Assembly (NCBI GenBank): GCA_016490735.1
Contig: JAEMWC010000037.1
Coordinates: forward strand, 1,387,001 to 1,451,000
DNA length: 64,000 bases
DNA from: Pachyseris speciosa
Taxonomy: Eukaryota; Cnidaria; Anthozoa; Scleractinia; Pachyseridae
Reading direction: 5' to 3'
The notes below the pieces were generated by a model. That model searched no databases, was not told where the DNA came from, and saw only the letters and a list, made by a program, of their open reading frames with translations. Positions 47,301 to 58,506 of the stretch are shown here, piece by piece. A program made the translations under genes and the position numbers. Within the stretch, counting starts at the first letter, position 1. Each line of letters starts with the position of its first letter.

Positions 47301-48872
47301 ATTTAATTGCGAAGGGTAGTTTGGATGGGGAAAATACATATTTTAAAATAATAAAAAATCAACACCCGGTAGGCCTAGGCGGAGTTAATTGGCATCTTTA
47401 ATCGGAAAATACCTTTCATTTCAGGCCTCATTAACAGGGGGTGGGGGGGGGGGGGGTTATTAGAGAGGGGGGTTATTAGAGAGGGGGGCTTAATAGGGAG
47501 GGGAGCTTATTTGAAATCTCAAACACGCCATTTTCGTCTTAAAATAGTTTTTGTACGAAACTCAAACGACTGCAGTGAAACTTAATACAGATCAGCAAAC
47601 AGTAAGTTATGTGTTTCAGTGCATATTTATTTAAAAACAAACCAACTGGGCCGCATGAAGTGGATTTCGTAAGAGGGAATAGGAGGGACTAATTACAAAA
47701 TCTCATCTTCCAAAGGGGGCAGGAGGTTTGTTAGAGAGAAGGGGAGGGCTTATTACAAAAACCGACTTCCAAACGAGGGGCTTATTAGAGAGAAGGGGGT
47801 TGGGGGGGGGGGGGGGGTGTTAACAGAGACGGGGGCTTAATAGAGCTTTTACGGTAAGAATTTAAGAATTAAAATTTAAGAATTAAAATTTTCAGAACAT
47901 ACTAAACACATGCCCAGGCTGAGTGTCAGGTAAGAACGTCTTTATGTCTTTTGCGAGTAGTATAAATAAGGGTAAAAGAAATGTAAAACCGTGACTGTAG
48001 TCTAACAGGACAATTTTGTTCTTGCATGATACACTGAAGAACAACTCAGTTTGTAGTTGAACTAAGTCTGTTTGTACCACATCACAGCGAACAATGCACT
48101 TTGATAGGTTCCACACTGATTTATTGAAATACTATACCACATTTTAAAATCACAAATGCCTTTTTTTGTTGTTGTTGTTTAAGGGCTGTCTCTCGTAATT
48201 TGTTGTTGGTTTTTCCGCTTTGATCGCTATTTAATTTGTATTTCTTTTTTTCGTTTTGTTTTACAGTCCTTGGGAATATGTAAACGTTATTGACAACACA
48301 GGACTCGATCACGAACACAAATATGACAAGTACGCGACGAAAACAGGCACCGAAAACTCATGTAAACACAAGCCCATATGAAATTTTGATTTGACGACGT
48401 TCAGAAATATTTTCCAATAATTTTGAAGAATTTTTCGACCCTCGACTAGTTACCCTCGACCCTCGACCATTTACCCTCGACTAGTTACCCTCGACGCTCG
48501 ACCAAAAGGCAAACTAGTTTCCTGGACCTTCTCCAATGGAAAGTCAGTGAGCGGTTGACTCTAGGGGCAGTGAGTCGGGTCGATGAGCCCACAGTTTTGA
48601 CCGACCGCTAACCAGCGGACGAAAGTTGAATTTAAAAAACTAGGATGTCGAATACGAAAAGTTGAATGTCGAACACGAGAACTTGGATGTTGAAAGCTTT
48701 CACTACGTCTTCTTCGCGTAAAGTTGCATGTCGAAAAGCCAATGTTGGATGTCGAAGCAAACAACTACAATGTTGAATGTTGAGAATGGAAGTTGAAATG
48801 TTCTATGTAGGATAAAATGTAGAAAGTACAATGAAAAATGCAAAGTTGAATTTTGGCGGTGATGGAACGCCA
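44338..48872. mobile_element. Large nested fold-back structure
   Basis: Arm A (44338-44690) and its inverse A' (48537-48872) share CATTCTCAACATTCAACATT-type and TCGACCCGACTCACT-type sequence. Arm B (46480-46850; GTTTGCCTTTTGGTCGAGGG and repeated GTCGAGGGTAACTAGTCGAG) and its inverse B' (48145-48520) follow in mirror order. A' and B' are adjacent on the right, but A and B are separated by 44690-46480, which has its own inverted ends (CTCTCCAC.CCTAGACAGTG, CAAGACGG). So a second inverted-repeat element inserted into the left arm of a first. No transposase frame seen. Confidence 0.7.
47430..47860. repeat. G-rich repeat with TTATTAGAGAGGGGGG units
   Basis: Several GGGGGTTATTAGAGA-like units, with runs of 10-18 G near 47440 and 47800, end in AGAGCTTTTACGGTAAG. 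It lies between arms B and B' of the fold-back structure. Such runs could form quadruplexes and are error-prone in assemblies. Confidence 0.7.
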
Positions 48873-49946
48873 TAATCTTCGGCTTCTTGGAAACCATGTA
48901 ACATGAAGAATTTTGATTGTCTGGCTGACTACTTCTCAGAAAAATGTGATCGCTGGACTGAAGCACGTGAATAGGATAGTTAATTGTACCATTACACGCT
49001 TTGTTGTCCTGAAAGCGCTTGCGTTTTTGCTCACTTGTTTTAGTATTTTGTATTTGCATTCCCATCACTGTAACAGTGAGTATAAGTAAATGCTATTTTT
49101 TTGGCGGGGAAAGAAGCTTGAAGTTGATAGTCATCGATAACGGCCTAAACGTAGCTTCTTTTATTGTCAATGTTCGGCTTTATTTGAGCTTAATGAAATG
49201 TTAAACCACACTTCTGAGGGAAAGCCAAGACTTTGAACAAGCGAGAAAAATGACTTGAGATTAAAGAAAATAAACAAACAAACAAAATCAATAACTGAAT
49301 AAAGTTTAAAAAGTAGTAGCGTTATAATCCAAATGCGACTCCACCCCTGGGTGACGAAGAAGTGTATAATCCTTACTGCCTGACTGGGATACGTGTTGGT
49401 TTGATACGAGCACGGATGCTGACATTTGGGGAGAAGTAAGAAGTAAGCCTTCGTAAAACAAGCAGATGTAACTGAATCAGTGTCTGTAAAACTGGTCGCA
49501 AATATAACATTAGAACAAGCACTGAACCTCGAGATCTTAGCGGAAAACTGTAATGCTTTAGATTAAATTTTGAATTACTTTTTAAGGTCGTGTCAGGTTT
49601 TCAAACGATTCGATTCAGAAAAACAAATGTGTAAATTTTAAAGCAAGTTTGTTTTAGACACCACTAGTTAACTGGAAAAAGTTCAGGAATCCGAGAGCTG
49701 TGCGTCCCACTGAAACGACATATTTAAAATTGAGAAATTATCAATCAGACGACTTACAAGGTGGAAACTGCTTTGTACTGTATTTTCTTCTTAACTGGTT
49801 TAAACTGAATCTCACTCGCTCACTACAGTTTTGGAAACCTCACATACATGTAATCGTGCGTAAATACTTAATCACGAAGAACTATATTTTGAATCTGTCC
49901 CTTTAACCATATTTCTTCAGTTAATAAATCGACTCATCAATTTCAG
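48873..49946. other. Spacer before the dead FN3 exon: nothing recognised
   Basis: A+T-rich non-coding sequence. Short open frames lack domains or consensus splice partners. Confidence 0.5.
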
Positions 49947-50190
49947 TTCCTTAACAAGCCCCTGCTAACTTTACTGTGACTGCAGCGTCGTCTACTAGCA
50001 TCGCTGCCAAATGGCAGCTAGCACCAGCAGACTCCAGAAATGGCATCATTACGGGATTTAAACTGTTCTACAAAATAAAGGCTCTGCTGGACCATTAAAC
50101 ACTGATCAGATTAGTAATGCAGCGACTTTCAGTAAAACTATCACTGGGCTTCTTAAATACACAGAATATGATTTTCAATTCTTAGCTGAG
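49947..50190 (+). pseudogene. Dead FN3 exon, paralogous to the exon at 41289
   Basis: After an acceptor TTTCAG, the text parallels the lectin-gene FN3: PANFTVTAASSTSIAAKWQL, APADSRNGIITGFKLFYKIK, then (after a one-base shift near 50085) TFSKTITGLLKYTEYDFQ. An in-frame TAA at 49952-49954 replaces the Ser codon present in the intact paralogue. Similarity ends near 50190, where Penelope-like sequence begins, so the 3' end and donor are lost. Confidence 0.8.
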
Positions 50191-50199
50191 TTAATCTTT

Positions 50200-50700
50200 T
50201 GTCTCACGATTGAGTCACAAAGATGTGGATCGCGACGTTGCGACCGCTATACTGCTAGTCTTCATCAGGCGATGGTGTCGACTGGCTGCGTGTGAGTATA
50301 AGAAGCACCGTGGCTGGTGGTGATTGGTGCGTTTTGATCCTCGCTTAGGCTGTTGTTAATTGGAGGACGTTCAGACTAGAAATTGTTCCCTCACCGGTCC
50401 GCTTTGGTACTGATCGGCTGTAGTGTTGTTTGATCGTGGGCATCCACGCCTCAGGAATTTCAATTCCACTGTCCCTGTTGATGTTGTTAGGGTGAGGTCT
50501 TATGTGAATAGCCTCTTTAACCCTACGGGTGTGCCAATGTGGTACCGGACATTGTCTGCTCTGGGACGAAGTTAAATTTATTGACCGAGATCCACATTGG
50601 TACACCCGTAGTGTGTAATGGGTGTAATGTGCACCCTAATTCAATTTATACCACAAATTGACGAGGTGCAAAAAATAACTGGCACATGGACGAGGTTGGC
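50200..50700 (-). pseudogene. Penelope-like retroelement C-terminal (GIY-YIG) remnant
   Basis: Minus-strand frame 50605-50345 contains HTRRVKEAIHIRPHPNNINR then DSGIEIPEAW, matching the R..KEA..IR......NRD.G pattern at the end of the GIY-YIG endonuclease of Penelope-like elements. Upstream RT sequence is absent. The flanking ATGGTGTCGACTGGCTG text is shared with 26778-26880. Confidence 0.65.
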
Positions 50701-50702
50701 AA

Positions 50703-50705
<3 letters not shown>

Positions 50706-50750
<45 letters not shown>
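50706..50750. repeat. (TAA)n microsatellite
   Basis: About 15 AAT units immediately after the Penelope-like remnant. Confidence 0.95.
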
Positions 50751-50751
<1 letters not shown>

Positions 50752-51009
50752 TAAGAAGAATCTTTATTACAAAACCTCAATTAAAATCCTATTTACAATC
50801 AACCTGCTGTTACAAAAAATCTAATTAATTCATCAAAACACTATAAAGAAAATTAGAAGTAACTTAACCTTACATAAAAGAAGAGGAAATAGATATAATT
50901 AAAAATAAAAGTTCAAAATTCTATTAAATTAAGAATTCCACTACGCAGAGATATTAAGATCATACAATCGATTTATACTAATGACGGCTAAACCAGTGTC
51001 CATAAAAAG

Positions 51010-54000
51010 CCCTAAGTATAAAAGCATATAGACACGTATTTCAGATATCCGCACTAGCGACATTTGTTTTACAGTCCAATGATTGCTCTATCTTGCTACG
51101 AAACGGCGTTTGCGAACCTCTGACGCATACATGAGCCGATCTTAAGAGTTCAAACGAGATCTGTGTCCTGAGCCAAGTGATTACAACATGATAAGGCTCG
51201 GTGTCTTTCTTAGCTATCTTGTCTGCGAGATGTTTTAAGAACCGCTGACACTCGTTTCCCATTCCGCCATTGGTTCCAAACACTAAAGGCGCAAACGAAC
51301 CCATTTCTACATCGAACACCCGCTGCTGGTACTTGCGCTTCTTCTCTTCTTCTTGCTCTTTGAACACTTCTGATGTTGGCTTGCTCTGGTAAAACTTGGA
51401 GTTGACGTGCGTAACTCTAACATCAAAAAATGCCGTAACTCCTGTTGCTCAGAAGCCTCCCGCTTTGATGTCCAACCTTGCCTCCGAACTTGTGACAGCG
51501 CTCCTCAAATGAAATCGCTCGTTGTCCAGGGGTTGAAGGCATGGTTCGATTTCGACATTATTGCAGATCTTGTCGATGAATGTCGTTAACAAGTTCCGTA
51601 CACCGTCATGTCTCTGCGCTACAACCCCCCCCCCTTTTTACAAGAGAGGGCGTGACTAACGGTGAATTTATCCCCACATATGCAATGACTTGGTAAATCG
51701 ACTAAGGGCAAGTCATAACGCAAGCGTAGCGAGTCTCTGAACTCTTGCTTGTTGAGGGCTAAACCTTTGTCTGCGAGAGGCATCGCATTCAGCCAAGAAC
51801 TTGCGCCCTTGTCCCTCGATTGATTAACCAGACGCAGCAGGCCTGGGGAGAGGCTTGAATCAATGCTATCCATTTTCTCTTTGGCACTTGCTCTCTTAAG
51901 TGATTGTTGATGCCTCTTTAGCTCCTCCGTAGATCTTTCTCCTGGCACCATAATAGAACTCTGTGATGTAATAGAATCTACGTGCGCGGTGGTTATTAGT
52001 CTCGAGGCAGCAAACTGCTGCGGTGCCTCGGATTTCAGATCAGGAATGCCTAGACCCCCTTGACCCGTTGCTAAGGTAGCAAGTCTGCTCACCTCGTTAG
52101 GGAGAGGCTCTGATTGACCGAACAAAGTTGGGTGTAGTGAATCTTCAATCACTTCCTAGATTGGATCGACATAAACTTCAAACGATTCAATCGTGCGCGT
52201 GAAGTAGGTGAACTTCGACTTGTAGCCTTTTGTGAAAGTAATATACGCCGCATGGGGCTGGCTCTTCGCTATTTCAGAGAGACGTTCGATTTCCTCTTTC
52301 CATGCAAGAACCTTCTCCTCACAATATTGATCTTTGTATTCTTGCGACGTAATAACTGCTCCCAAATGGCGCTGACCTTCAGTCGTTATGTTGACTTCCT
52401 CTCCAAACACCTTCCTCCTCGAGTTCCCTAGACTTCACAATAAGCCAGCTCTTTGTCCCATTCACAAGGTAACCAAACTTTTGTCCTTCCTTACTCAATT
52501 GCCTGTACCAGTTGTATAACTGCACTATACTCCCTCCTCCAGCTGAGTCGTCTATATGTGTTAATAACATAGAGCGCCATTTCTTTGCACATGATCTGGA
52601 TATTGTGTAAGGCCACTGACCTATTCATTTGGTTAAAAGCGTTAGTAGCATCAATTAGCAATATTCCATCTGTTCCTTCTTCAACAAACACTTGACTCAT
52701 TGTATGGATCGCAGCCTCCGCTCCTGCGTTATGACCAGCGCAAGCTTGTAGGGGACCCGCCGCTTCTTTTATTTCCTCCTTTAAGAAACCGCTGACCGTT
52801 TTCCCCACTATTCTCCTTAGTACCTCTCCAACACCAATTGGTCTGATTCCCGGGTTCTTATAAAGCGGAATAAGCCTGCAGGACGTAAAGGCTTCAAGTA
52901 AGGATGGGTGGTACGATTTCCTTAGCAGATTTCTTGTGAACACGGCTAGCTCTTCTCTCAATATTTTGCCCTCGGTCTTGAAGTTCTTAGAGCACAGGAT
53001 TCTCTTATACAGTTCTGCGTCAATTCCAGATGGTCCGGCTGAGCCCTTGGTTTTACTTGCCGAGTTGTAGATCAATTCTTCGTCTATGAGGTCATAAACA
53101 TTTGGCGGAATATAATCAATTGGGCCATGTAACAAACTCTCCTCTGCGATATCAGCTGCCTGTGGGTGCTTGTCCTGTAGTCCTTGCAGGGCATCTGGCG
53201 ATAGGTCGAGCAGACTGGACGAGCTCTCGTTATCTAGGAGTTTCATTGCAGCTGTCAATTTTCCTTGCAGAACCAGCTTTGAGAAGGCTTTGGATATGTC
53301 TTCAACCTTTTTAGGTTTCTTGGAATTCACAAATTTCCCTTGAAAGAACCTCACTTCTTTAAGCAGCACATCAATGTCGCCTTGTTTCCAGAGTGCTAAT
53401 CGACGCTCTATTGCTTCACTATGCTCCTTGCTTTTGGAAGTAGCGGATGGTTTTTGCAAAATCAAAGTTGGGGGCACCATGAATGCTTTAAGAGCGACCG
53501 AGTTCAAGTCAGAGTCTGAATTAAATTGCTTAATCCAGAAGGTTAGTTCTTCAATGAAACTCTTCCCTGCGCGACCCGATGGAACATTGAATATATTCCT
53601 CCTGTAGTGAACGATTTCATCGTAAACATCGTTGACAGTATTACAGAAACATGCGTAACTAATACTGCCTCAAGTTTTGTTCTTTGTTTCGGAGGGAAGC
53701 ACATCATAATCAGGCAGATTTGGCTTGATTTGATTTTTGGTGTTTTGATCCTTGCAAGTAGCGGTCCGTCCCTGGGGAGCTCTTTGATCAGCAAAGTCGG
53801 AAGAAAATGCAAATTCGAACCTTCGACCACATTCCCGTTTGATAAATTTTCACCTTCGCATTGGGCGGGTTCGAGACCCTCGGTTTGTGACAACATAGAG
53901 GCACCAACCTCTTCTGTTTCGTCTGGAACAGTTGAAGAGTCGCCTCTAACACTTATTTGTGAGTTTTCATCCGTTATCGCTGCTGCGTGGTCGCGAAGAT

Positions 54001-54390
54001 TCTGAGCTGATAACCCCAAGTTCACGTATCCCACGTCATCCCATAGATCTTTCAAAATGCGCATATATCCTTTCTTGCGTCCGTTCTGGTAACATGGCGG
54101 GTTGCTTGAGCTTTTTAAGCTTAAGGCTTTTTCCCTGCATTCATTCATCTTGTCAGTCCATTTTAGCCTTCCTGGTTTTCCAGCGAGCGACGGACCTGCA
54201 GCCGCTGCCGCCATAACATAATAATAATAACAATAATGATAATAATTAATTAAATAACAATATATAATTATAATAAGAACCTTCCCAGAATCCTTTGCAG
54301 CTGTAAAATCGTCAATCCCAAATAACTTGGTCAGTTTGAGGGCAGCAAGACCCCCACGTTGTCTAGAAATAAGTCTTACCATAAACTAAT
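51010..54390 (-). mobile_element. Decayed reverse-transcriptase element with C-terminal endonuclease-like domain
   Basis: Minus-strand pieces in order: an N-terminal Myb/SANT-like segment (54205-53543, KPGRLKWTDKMNECREKALS, KKGYMRILKDLWDDVGY); an RT core (53507-52491, GSAGPSGIDAELYKRIL, PIGVGEVLRRIVGKTV, GILLIDATNAFNQMNRS with the box-A Asp); a damaged DD box (THIDDSAGGGSIVQLYNWYR at about 52565-52500); thumb-like (QRHLGAVITSQEY) and C-terminal helical parts (52410-51619, GQGGLGIPDL, CICGDKFTVSHALSC); and an endonuclease-like tail (51367-51041, MGSFAPLVFGTNGGMGNECQ). At least four frame breaks. The segment between the YVINTY strand and the DD box is deleted. It is RT-bearing but not placed in a named clade; the Cys/His and endonuclease-like tail recall R2-type elements. 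A fragment of the same family lies at 27.4-28.4 kb. Confidence 0.75.
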
Positions 54391-54399
54391 TATTGTACA

Positions 54400-56690
54400 A
54401 GACTAAGGGCAATGACGTCATTGGTCACGTGACTTTGCTCACAAGTGCGTTTTTGCTCACTGTGACGAAATTATTTTGTTATTGAAAAAGCAGTCAACGT
54501 GGTTTGAAGCACAATGGTGTGAGCCATATCGGACTGCCCGGGTACCGAACAAAATATAAATATTAAGGGAGGTACATACAATTTTCAAAAAGTGGGAGTC
54601 TGGGTACAAGTGCTATCTCGCGTTGCATTAAACGCGAGGAAACAAAAACTTGGATATTGGTGGATATTTTTATGAAATATAAATTTTTGTCATTTTTAAT
54701 GCTGTGACGTCATCGGTCACGTGACCAGAACGGACCGAAGTTTAATATTCGCTCTAAAAGTTTACTAGAACCTTTCTCCGAGAATATTTTTAAGTGAAGT
54801 TGTAGTTTAATAAATAGTGTTTTAAAAAATGGCCATGATTACTTTTTCCTAAAAAAGTGCGGTAGTAGAAAATCTAACTGAAAAGTTTGTCAGCTTCCTG
54901 CTCAACGACCATTTGAGGTAGGAATAAAAGAAAATTTTGCCTAAGGCTTGAGACTATGCTCTTTATGAAGGCGTTGTCAGTTTCTTCTAATTTCAATTGC
55001 TTTTGGCGAGGATCGATGTTTAAGATTTTTTTTCAGAGGAGAGGGCCTGGAGGAAAGAACGAAAACGAGCCTATACTTTCGCGCGCTTTTTGTTCACTGC
55101 GACGCCGCGCCACAAAAGGTCAGCTAGAAAAAAAAATTCCAAGGACTGGACAACGGACTGGACTTGCATTTTCTTTAAACGGAACTTTTGACGACTTTTT
55201 GAATTATTTTTTTTTATGGCTGCTGTCTGCTCAGGGACAATGTATACTTGAGAAGGTAAGTTGATACAGACAGTTGTTGCTGTTTGTTAAAAAAAACAAA
55301 ACAAAACAAAAAAGCGCGTTTGTGGTACACTTAAATGCACTTCCCACCTAAAAAGTGTTGTTTAATTCTTGAAATTATAAAACTTAAACTAGAAGTTGCA
55401 GCAATGCGAATGAAATCAAATTAATGCTAACATTAAATGAAACAATTTAAGTTGCTTAAGGCAACCGATACAAGCTCAGTAATTTTACTAAATACGATAT
55501 TTGAAGGTTAAAAACGTATCTTAAACAGTGACGGAATAAATGATTACTTTATTTTCAACCGGAACTTAAAACGTTACCTTCATTCGCACAGACATCAAAA
55601 CTTTATTTTATACTGTCCATGAACTAAATTCCCTATTACAATTATAACAAAGTGTACCGAATAAAGCCATTATTCAAAGTATTGGCCTAAGAAAACTAGT
55701 TGCGCATAAACAAATACTGGAACAGTTCGTGCTTTCAAATGGATTACCCTAATGAATTACACGATTCCGACACATAAGTTTAATTTGAGTGGCGAAACAT
55801 TTTGTTGTATCTGAAAAATTACTGTACTACAAAAAACGTTTTCACAGAGGTTGTAATGCATGGGGGTTCACATAATTTAATTCAATTTTATAAAGCTAAA
55901 AATTGTATGTCAAATATTCAGCAGAAACAGAGAAAAGTTTTAAAATCACGGCTGTTTGTGCGAGTTCGTGTACGTGCGTGCTAAACGCGGAAAGTACCTA
56001 AGCTTAATAACTCTGAAGACGTCAAGTACTTAATTTTATGTCAAAACCGACAAAGAACCAGTCGAAAAAAACCAAGAAAGATTAGCAAATAATTTTTTTA
56101 ATAGATTTGGCAGTTTTACAAAATGTTACGCTTCTGGTTTGTGGCACCTATTTACAATGGTAGTCTGAGGAAAAACCTTTTTACAACAATGTTTAAATTA
56201 TAAACTTAAGCTTACGGTAAATTTCATTTCAATCTATTTTTTAAATTGATGGGAAATTAAAATGTAATTTGCTATAAGAATGGGTCCAACACAGAAATCC
56301 TGAAAACCTTCTTCACAAACAAACTGACGATAAACTTGAAAACCAAATTTGAGAGTAGGCTTAACTTCTTGCCGAGCCATACAAAAGTTGGGCACATAAA
56401 CAAAGACAACGCTTATCTGGCTTATCGGTTGACCGTAAGTTTTTTGTAGGAAAGGACTAAATAAAAGGTCAACGGTAAATACCTTCTCCAATCGTCGAAA
56501 AGGCTACATCGGGCCACTGCGTAAATCGCACATCCTTCGTCTTTAGTCATTCTCAAAGCACAGCGGGAAAATTTATGTGTTGTCGAATGCAGTCGCGGCG
56601 CGAATACCATCCCTTTCACAACGCTTTAGATACATCCAAAAAGCCGTCCATCAAGCCCTGATATAATTCTTCCCAGAGTGGCCAGTTAAA
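54400..56690. other. Gene-free stretch
   Basis: No supported gene or RNA. It contains poly-A/T tracts (around 55290) and short frames without domains. Confidence 0.5.
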
Positions 56691-56694
56691 AATA

Positions 56695-57045
56695 TTTTCA
56701 CAGTCTAACACATCTTCAGGTGACCTAGTCGAAGTGGCGGAAGGAGAGTGGAGTCGAACGAGGTATCGCACAGCGTCGACGTGGACGTCGTTAATCCACT
56801 GACTTGATCTAAAGTTTTATGCTTCGGACTAGAAATTTTCCATTACTTAGTTGAATTTGACGGCAAATCTCCCATTTTGGCGACCTTTTCAGCTTTTCAC
56901 CACAGCTCTTTCACCACACAAATCTTTTCACAGTCTAACACATCTTCAGGTGACCTAGTCGAAGGGGCGGAACGAGAGAGTCGAACGAGGTATCGCACAG
57001 CGTTCATGTGCTCGTTAATCCACTGACTTGGTCTAAGGTTTTATG
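56695..57045. repeat. Direct repeat, two copies of about 120 bp, 230 bp apart
   Basis: Copies at 56695-56825 and 56925-57045 share TTTTCACAGTCTAACACATC, TTCAGGTGACCTAGTCGAAG, GAGTCGAACGAGGTATCGCA and TTAATCCACTGACTTG. Differences are small indels. It lies about 500 bp left of the motif array that precedes the recombinase gene, so it may or may not belong to that element. Confidence 0.8.
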
Positions 57046-57574
57046 AGACAGGATGAGCCAAATTTCAAAATCATTTCACCGTTTTGAATGTAGTTAAGCT
57101 AGGGACTAGAAATTTCCCATTACTTTGTTAAACTTGACCTCAAATACAACTTTCACCACAGCTACAGCGCTGTCGCAAGCAAACCGTCGCTTCGTTTCAG
57201 AAGGTCGATTCACTTTCTGTGATTTGTTAAACAAAATGACGTGTGAATCGCGAGGTGTGGAGAATCTACGATTCGATGACAAACATAGCGCGCAATGTCT
57301 TCCTTCGTAATTTTAACCAAAGAAAAAATTGCAAAACATATAATTTTGGGTTTATCGTGAACTAAAAAAACTGTCAGAACAACAGCGCACTGGAGTGTTT
57401 TCAGAGCATCTCTATTACGTTTCCCAAAATTTTTGCTGCCGGATTTGAACATGTTCTAGCATGATTTGGTCGATGAAATTTTGGCTGTTGTATGTTTTTA
57501 GCATGGAGATTCTTAAAACGCTTTAGTATGTTTTTGTCATCCCTTAAGTGGCGTTTTTATTACATTTTATTTTT

Positions 57575-58140
57575 GAGCACTGTTCCCGTTTTTGCTTTGG
57601 GAACGTTCCCATCTTGGGACGATTGTTCCTATTTGAAGTGGTCCTCTTAGCATCAAAAGGAACAAACTGCTGTGAAAAATAGGAACAAAGTGTTCATTTA
57701 GAGCTAAAAAGAACCTTTTGTTCCTCATTTTTAACATTGAAAGGAACGTTTTGTTCCTCAAATGAGTGACTTAGGAACAAGTGTTCCCTATGGTATTGTT
57801 CCTCTTTTAATCATTTTGGTCCTTTTTATGCAGTTGAGGAACAATTGTTCCTATTAATGCGTTCCCTTTTGGAGTAGCTGTTCCTTTATGCTGGCGTGAG
57901 GAACTTTCGTTCCCAAATGCTTACGTTCCTTTTTCTTGTAAAGGAACGTTTGTTCCTTTCTTTCGTCGTTCCTGCTTTGAAAATTGGTTCCTTTTCGTTC
58001 ACTTGAGGAACAATTGTTCCCATTAATGGTTCCGTTTTGAATGAAATGTTCCTTTTTATGGGCACGTGGAACAGTTTGTTCCTAAACATCAGTTCCTATT
58101 TGTGCACAATGGTTCCTATTTAGAAAACGGCAGTTCCTTT
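57575..58140. repeat. Array of GGAAC/GTTCC motifs upstream of the recombinase gene
   Basis: About 565 bp holds more than 25 copies of GTTCC or GGAAC at irregular spacing in both orientations, many as the palindrome AGGAACAATTGTTCCT or GGAACGTTTGTTCC. The array stops about 370 bp before the recombinase ATG. Clustered short motifs of this kind are typical of subterminal binding sites in DNA transposons. No coding frame is credible here. Confidence 0.8.
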
Positions 58141-58506
58141 GTGCATGTTGTTCAACAGAAACATTCTTCTCTTCTTGCCATCTATGTCAGTTTATTGCTT
58201 TTAAAATGGTAAAACGTTTGGTCTATAGTTTTAAGCTCGAAAAAACTCGAAACACAGTCCATAACATATTTTAAAAGACATTTCGAGGCGCTTATTGACT
58301 TGTCCGGACAAGGTTGAACATAATCGCACCAACGTCATATGCCACCTTAGATTTGCAAGTTTAATTACGAACAGCACACACTGCCACGCCTGAGCAAGCG
58401 GGGGCAAGTCGGGGCAAGTTGCACAAAGCAGCCATTCTTTTTTTCCGTCGCCTTTGTAGTTTGTTCACAATTTATGCAAGTGGAACAAACTGTGTGAATC
58501 ACGCAG

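Noticed and set aside
53102..54216. Plus-strand frames opposite the RT element
   Set aside because: Shadow frames of the minus-strand RT coding region.
54956..55264. 102-codon plus frame ending near a GTAAGT-like donor
   Set aside because: No recognisable domain and no partner exon; the donor alone is not enough.
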